From contig JASIBJ010000430.1 in assembly GCA_030045215.1 (NCBI GenBank), positions 1 through 8,897 on the forward strand: a DNA stretch of 8,897 nucleotides. The letters are read 5' to 3'. The notes under the pieces are model-generated. The model was given only the letters and a program-made list of their open reading frames with translations, made no database searches and had not been told where the DNA came from. This document shows, in pieces, positions 5,630-8,897 of the stretch (position 1 is its first letter; every line of letters begins with the position of its first letter). This DNA comes from Streptosporangiaceae bacterium (GTDB lineage: Bacteria > Actinomycetota > Actinomycetes > Streptosporangiales > Streptosporangiaceae). Position numbers and translations under genes: made by a program.

Positions 5630-6575
5630 CGGTGACAAGCGCGCCGAGTGCGTCGGCGACTGAGGCGGGCGAGCAGCCGCTTACCTTCACGCTGACCTGC
5701 GCCCCGGCCGGAAGCTGCGAGACCGCTGTCACCCCTTCTGCCGACAGCGTCCCGCCCGGTCCCGCGTAGCCAACAGCAAACGTGCGGTCGCCGATCTGCA
5801 ACTGGCCGAGGCTGGCGTGCTTCACAGCGACGACCGTCCCGGCCGAGGTTGTCACCGGAACCCTGGTTCCGGCCGACGTGACCACGGTGAAGCCAGTGGC
5901 GCTCGCATCCGATACAGCCCCCTGGACAGTGACGATGCCCGGTACGGCCTGCCGCTTGTGCCTGGCCGACCCGATGATCACGACATCGGCCGCGATCGCG
6001 CCATCGGAGCTAGTGCCCGTAACGCTTACTCGTGCGCCGTCGGTGATGTCGCTCAGCAGGGGTCCGGCCACGCCCAGAAGCGTGGAGCCAGTCGTCGTCA
6101 CAGTTACGGGCTGGCCACTGACCGTCTTGATGACCAGGCTGCTCCCGTTCACCTGCTCGAGTGTCCCGTCGGCCTGCTCGAGGCCCGCGCACCCGTTGAC
6201 CGCAGTGAGGGCCGTTGTCCCGGTGCCGGGCGGCGCATGTCCGGCGACCGCTGTGCTAATCCCGTAGGCCGCACCGCCGATGAGGAGGATCGCGGCCGCC
6301 GCGCTGCCGGCCAGCACGACGCGCCGCTTGTGCACCGTCAGTACCGGCGGCGCGGCGAGACCTGGCCGGGCCGGCGGAGCTGCCTCCGGCGCGGCGGCCG
6401 CCAGGCCGCGGACTCCGTCGGCCACAAGGTGCCAGCGTTTCGATTCGGTCCGGCAGTGGTCGCACGCGGCCAGGTGTTCCATGGCCCGGCCGCCGATCGC
6501 CTGGCCGGTCGCCCCGGCGATGAGGTCCTCGAGGTCCAGATGAGAGGAGTGGGTGTCAATGGGGTCTGCGTTCAT
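5622..6575 (-). CDS. Membrane anti-sigma factor with DUF5666-like exterior
   Basis: A 317-residue single-pass membrane protein. The cytoplasmic N-terminus carries the zinc-associated anti-sigma signature H34-x3-C38-x2-C41 (HLAACDHC), which holds ECF sigma factors inactive. A Pro/Ala linker and HKRR lead to one transmembrane helix at about 86-107. The exterior part, about 112-317, is rich in Thr, Val and Gly and holds two related beta-rich units. The first runs near 135-205 (GTLEQVNGSSLVIKTVSG) and the second near 215-290 (GAVSDASATGFTVVTSAG). They resemble the OB-like DUF5666 domain and may sense a surface signal or control proteolysis. The ATG start overlaps the sigma stop by 4 nt (ATGA), and AAGGA lies 9 nt upstream within the sigma gene. 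Coupled translation would keep sigma and anti-sigma in balance. The family assignment rests on the zinc motif, topology and position. Confidence 0.85.
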   Translation of the reverse strand: MNADPIDTHSSHLDLEDLIAGATGQAIGGRAMEHLAACDHCRTESKRWHLVADGVRGLAAAAPEAAPPARPGLAAPPVLTVHKRRVVLAGSAAAAILLIGGAAYGISTAVAGHAPPGTGTTALTAVNGCAGLEQADGTLEQVNGSSLVIKTVSGQPVTVTTTGSTLLGVAGPLLSDITDGARVSVTGTSSDGAIAADVVIIGSARHKRQAVPGIVTVQGAVSDASATGFTVVTSAGTRVPVTTSAGTVVAVKHASLGQLQIGDRTFAVGYAGPGGTLSAEGVTAVSQLPAGAQVSVKVSGCSPASVADALGALVTGG

Positions 6576-7174
6576 CGGTCCTGGTCCTTCTCGTCGATAA
6601 TCCGGCTGAGTGCGGTACGCGCCGCGGTGAGGCGGCTCTTCACTGTCCCGACCGGGATCTGCAGCACGCCGGCGACCTCAGGGAGGCTGAGCCCAGAGCC
6701 GAAGGCGAGGCTCAGAACCTCACGGTGGACTGATGCGAGTTCCCGTATCGCACCCATCACTTCGGTCAGTTCCGCGCGATCCAGGGCCATGACCTCCGGC
6801 CCCGGGCCAGAACTCGGCTGATCGGCCAGGGAAGCGTCATCCACCACCGGCAGGCGCCGACGGCGCAGCCTGTCCCTGGTCTGCCGCCGGGCGATGGCGA
6901 TGACCCAGGAGCGCGCCGAGGACTCGCCCCGGAACGAGCCGGCGCCGCGCCAGACCGCCAGCATCGTGTCCTGCAAGATTTCCTCGGCGAACGCGTGCTC
7001 GCCGACCATGAGCAGGATCTGCCCGAGCACGACCCGGCCGTGCTCGCGGTAGAACGCCGCCATGGCGTCCTCGTCGCCGCAGCCGATCCTGGCCAGCAAC
7101 TGAGCGTCGCCGTCCCGACGGCAAGCACTGGCAGTGAGGATGGGTGCGCCGGCGCCCCGGTGCGGATCGTTCAC
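6572..7174 (-). CDS. ECF RNA polymerase sigma factor
   Basis: A 200-residue group 4 sigma factor with only regions 2 and 4. Sigma region 2, about 36-105, includes AEEILQDTMLAVWRGAGSF and ARSWVIAIARRQTRDRLRR, the core-binding and -10-recognition helices. Sigma region 4, about 136-190, includes HREVLSLAFGSGLSLPEVA and the recognition helix VGTVKSRLTAARTAL, which contacts the -35 element. A 20-residue acidic/Pro linker separates them and there is no SnoaL-like C-terminal extension. It directs polymerase to a small regulon when released by the anti-sigma factor encoded immediately downstream, which overlaps it by 4 nt. The start is GTG at 7174, preceded by a strong GGAGG 6 nt away. Such pairs usually autoregulate. 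Nothing in the window identifies the targets. Confidence 0.93.
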   Translation of the reverse strand: MNDPHRGAGAPILTASACRRDGDAQLLARIGCGDEDAMAAFYREHGRVVLGQILLMVGEHAFAEEILQDTMLAVWRGAGSFRGESSARSWVIAIARRQTRDRLRRRRLPVVDDASLADQPSSGPGPEVMALDRAELTEVMGAIRELASVHREVLSLAFGSGLSLPEVAGVLQIPVGTVKSRLTAARTALSRIIDEKDQDR

Positions 7175-7180
7175 CTGTGA

Positions 7181-7185
7181 CCTCC
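7181..7185 (-). promoter_or_regulatory. Strong Shine-Dalgarno GGAGG for the sigma gene
   Basis: CCTCC on the plus strand reads GGAGG on the minus strand, 6 nt before the GTG at 7174. It is the best ribosome-binding site in the window and fixes the GTG start. Confidence 0.75.
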
Positions 7186-7202
7186 GCGATTCACTCGCAG
7201 AT

Positions 7203-7236
7203 TGAGTAGCGGCTAGCGGCGGCCCGGTTCGGTTCA
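7203..7236 (-). promoter_or_regulatory. Tentative ECF-type promoter of the sigma operon
   Basis: On the minus strand a tandem GAACC-GAACC (7226-7235) resembles the GAAC core of ECF -35 elements. About 17 nt downstream lies CTACTC (7203-7208), a possible but poor -10. The position, about 30-60 nt before the GTG, fits an autoregulated ECF promoter. The -10 is not a recognised consensus, so this is weak. Confidence 0.2.
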
Positions 7237-7252
7237 GATCCGGCGTTTCTTG

Positions 7253-7297
7253 CCCGCCGGGCCCTCCCGGCTACGGCCCCGCCGGGCCGAAGGCCCG
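7253..7297. terminator. GC-rich hairpin and direct repeats after the glycosylase gene
   Basis: CGGGCC (7283-7288) pairs with GGCCCG (7292-7297) around a 3-nt loop, 17 nt beyond the stop of the minus-strand glycosylase gene; this is a likely terminator without a T-tract. An 11-nt direct repeat, CCCGCCGGGCC, occurs at 7253-7263 and 7278-7288, 25 nt apart, so alternative foldings are possible. Confidence 0.4.
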
Positions 7298-7313
7298 CCC
7301 TGCAGCAGCGCCC

Positions 7314-8450
7314 CTAAGGCAGGGCCCGCTCGGGCAAGGCGTGCTCAGGCGGGGCGAGCTCCAGCGACAGCCACCGCGCGAGGTCGGCGATCTCGGCCTG
7401 GATCGCGGCGGTCATCGTCGCGGTGAACGGGACGTCCTGATGGATCGCCTCGACTCGCAGGAGCCCGGCGTCACGGTCGGCCTTCGCATCGAGCTTGCCC
7501 ACCAGCCGGTCGCCGTACAGGATCGGCAGTGCGTAATACCCCCACCGCCGCTTGGCCGCGGGTTTGTACATCTCCAGCTGATAGTCGAATTCGAAGATGT
7601 CGGCCGCGCGCTTGCGGTCATGAACGAGCCGGTCAAACGGCGACAGCAACGCTGCGCGCCCGGAGAACGGCTGGCCAAGCTGTGCGGGATCGACTCGCCA
7701 CCGGCCCCTGACGCCATCGACAACGGCGGGCTCGCCCACCTCGCCAACGTCGAGCGCCTCAACCGGGCACTCGGGCCCGAGAGCCCTGGCGATACCCAGG
7801 CCGCCCAGCCGTCGCTCGTTGCGGCGGCGAAGAGCCTCGTCAGCCCGGACCACCGGGTCATCGGGGTAGACGCGGGTCGCCAGATCCCACAGCCGGTCGG
7901 ATCCGCTTCGGCCAACGACGGCAACCTCGCCGCGTACGGTCATGAAGTCCAGCAACCTGGCGACGTTGCGGTTGTTGGTCCAGCCGGTTGACTGCCACGG
8001 CTTGATGCAGCTGTCGGGCAGCTCTCGGGTCGGCAACGGTCCGGACGACTCCAGGCGGCGCAGGATGTCTCGCCGGCACGCGTCGTTGGTCCGGACCCAG
8101 TCGCGGCTGGAGACCCGCCAGCCGTGCAGCTCGCCGGGCTCGGCCTGATCCCACCGGGCCATGTCGGCCCGATAAAGCGCGATGTCCTCGGCCGGCCGGA
8201 TGAATGCCAGGAGCTCTATTAGCCTCCGGTTGCCCAGGGCCGCAGTGAGCTCGGCAGGCGAGTATGACGAACCGAGGCGACTCCAGGCCACGAGGTCGGC
8301 GCTCGGCGCGACCGCGGCGACCGGGTCGATCTGCAGCAGGGTCAGGCCGCGTACCGCATCGAGCAGGCTGGCTGGGCGTGAGCTGTCCAGGAGTTGCGCG
8401 CGCACGGCAATTCGGCGGGCGTCGGTACGGGAGAGTTCATGGACGGTCAC
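7314..8450 (-). CDS. HTH_42 / YcaQ family DNA glycosylase (AlkX-like)
   Basis: A 378-residue winged-helix protein of the HTH_42 superfamily, which includes the DNA glycosylases AlkZ and AlkX (E. coli YcaQ). These enzymes excise bulky alkylated purines and unhook interstrand crosslinks without base flipping of the classical type. The first helices contain LLQIDPV, with Q40-I41-D42 matching the Q-phi-D catalytic motif reported for the AlkX branch (AlkZ has Q-phi-Q). Later signatures are LLSPFDRLVHDRKR, the YQLEMYKPAAKRRWGYYALP run and GDRLVGKLDAKADR, all typical of the family. Length is normal and the frame intact. The start is GTG at 8450; an in-frame TAG 9 nt upstream excludes a close longer form, and no good Shine-Dalgarno sequence is visible, so translation may be weak or leaderless. 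The C-terminal tail repeats ALPERALP. A 12-bp hairpin stands just upstream. Members in antibiotic producers can give self-resistance to DNA-alkylating products. Confidence 0.88.
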   Translation of the reverse strand: MTVHELSRTDARRIAVRAQLLDSSRPASLLDAVRGLTLLQIDPVAAVAPSADLVAWSRLGSSYSPAELTAALGNRRLIELLAFIRPAEDIALYRADMARWDQAEPGELHGWRVSSRDWVRTNDACRRDILRRLESSGPLPTRELPDSCIKPWQSTGWTNNRNVARLLDFMTVRGEVAVVGRSGSDRLWDLATRVYPDDPVVRADEALRRRNERRLGGLGIARALGPECPVEALDVGEVGEPAVVDGVRGRWRVDPAQLGQPFSGRAALLSPFDRLVHDRKRAADIFEFDYQLEMYKPAAKRRWGYYALPILYGDRLVGKLDAKADRDAGLLRVEAIHQDVPFTATMTAAIQAEIADLARWLSLELAPPEHALPERALP

Positions 8451-8464
8451 GGCATGAGGCTAGG

Positions 8465-8499
8465 CGATCGCGCCGACAGTGTGCATTTCGGCGCGATCG
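8465..8499. repeat. 12-bp perfect inverted repeat upstream of the glycosylase gene
   Basis: CGATCGCGCCGA (8465-8476) is fully complementary to TCGGCGCGATCG (8488-8499) with an 11-nt loop. It lies 52 nt after the upstream isomerase gene and 14 nt before the glycosylase GTG. As RNA it would form a very stable stem: either a terminator for the isomerase transcript, or a 5' UTR structure or operator controlling the glycosylase. There is no T-tract. Confidence 0.6.
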
Positions 8500-8551
8500 A
8501 CCCTCAGCCGGGTGAGATACGGCCCGACCGCTCCCAAGAACGGCGATTGCT

Positions 8552-8897
8552 CTACTGCCACTGCATCGACAGTTCGGCCAGCAGGTCCTTCAGGGCGCGG
8601 CAGGCGAGCCTGAATCCGTCAGGCCCGCTGAAGCCGCCCAAGCGCCCCGCACTGGCCAGATGCGGCTCCAGTGACAAGTAGCCCTCGAAACCAGAGTCCC
8701 GCAGATCGGCCAGCGTTTCCCGAACCTGACCGTCTCCCTGGCCGGCCGGCACCACCTCGCCGGTAGCTGCCAGCGCGTCCTTCACCTGGACGTAAACGAG
8801 GTACGGCCGGAGCAGGTCATAAGCGTCAGGATGCGGCCGGGCGCCGCACTGGACGAAGTTCGCCGCGTCGAAGGTCGCGCGCAGAGCGGGCGAACCC
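8552..8897 (-). CDS. Sugar phosphate isomerase/epimerase, xylose-isomerase-like TIM barrel (partial)
   Basis: The frame is open to the right edge of the window, so only the C-terminal 114 residues are seen and the start lies outside. The fragment holds RATFDAANFVQCGARPHPDA, then LRPYLVYVQVKDALAATGEV, GQGDGQVRETLADLRDSGFE, GYLSLEPHL and a final helix. This order (DxANF, H/K-V-KD, late LEPH) is that of the AP_endonuc_2 / IolE-like TIM-barrel family. In those proteins the Asp of D-x-A-N and the Glu of LEPH are metal ligands near the active site. Members isomerise or epimerise keto-sugars, inosose or hydroxypyruvate; the specific substrate is not deducible. A GTG at 8785 would only give an artificial truncated protein and should not be used as the start. 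It is on the same strand as the glycosylase, with a strong hairpin between them. Confidence 0.82.
   Translation of the reverse strand, partial: GSPALRATFDAANFVQCGARPHPDAYDLLRPYLVYVQVKDALAATGEVVPAGQGDGQVRETLADLRDSGFEGYLSLEPHLASAGRLGGFSGPDGFRLACRALKDLLAELSMQWQ

Noticed and set aside
5817..6821. 334-codon plus-strand ORF opposite the sigma/anti-sigma pair
   Set aside because: It crosses two well-supported antisense genes and has low-complexity Arg/Gly/Ala content with no motif.
7341..7991. 216-codon plus-strand ORF opposite the glycosylase gene
   Set aside because: The minus strand carries clear HTH_42 signatures; this frame is a shadow.
8552..8785. Separate 77-residue gene starting with GTG at 8785
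   Set aside because: The frame remains open and family-like (FDAANFVQCG) upstream to the window edge, so this is the end of a longer gene.

Overview
The window is high-GC DNA with strong G/C bias at third codon positions, GTG/TTG/ATG starts, a lipobox lipoprotein, an ECF sigma/anti-sigma pair and large FAD monooxygenases. This points to an actinomycete (Actinomycetota); the genus cannot be read from the sequence. No rRNA, tRNA, CRISPR array, insertion sequence or phage gene was seen.

Layout. 1-203: gene-poor left edge with one doubtful 61-codon minus ORF. 204-1547 (minus): secreted lipoprotein with a seven-bladed YncE/YVTN-type beta-propeller. 1548-2021: divergent intergenic region with a near-perfect 23-bp palindrome, an AT-rich patch and a minus-frame stretch resembling the end of a PAS domain. 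2022-5592 (plus): a three-gene unit of two class A FAD aromatic monooxygenases, the first closely resembling rifampicin monooxygenase (Rox) and polyketide hydroxylases, then a small VOC/glyoxalase-fold protein. 5571-5629: hairpins around the convergent gene ends. 5622-7174 (minus): ECF sigma factor and membrane anti-sigma factor, coupled by an ATGA overlap. 7175-7313: SD, possible sigma promoter and hairpin terminator. 7314-8450 (minus): HTH_42/YcaQ (AlkX-like) DNA glycosylase carrying a QID (Q-phi-D) motif. 8451-8551: a 12-bp perfect inverted repeat. 8552-8897 (minus, cut by the window edge): C-terminal part of a xylose-isomerase-like TIM-barrel sugar phosphate isomerase/epimerase.

How the genes may work together. 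The plus-strand trio is the most coherent module: two flavin hydroxylases plus a VOC protein suggests successive oxidation of an aromatic or polyketide-like substrate, either as detoxification of an aromatic antibiotic or as part of a small catabolic or tailoring pathway. The substrate is not determined. The sigma/anti-sigma pair is a self-contained extracytoplasmic signalling unit; its regulon is unknown. The AlkX-like glycosylase belongs to a family that removes bulky alkyl adducts and crosslinks from DNA. Its presence near oxidative tailoring enzymes is suggestive of a xenobiotic/genotoxin defence neighbourhood, but the genes lie in separate transcription units and this link is inference only.
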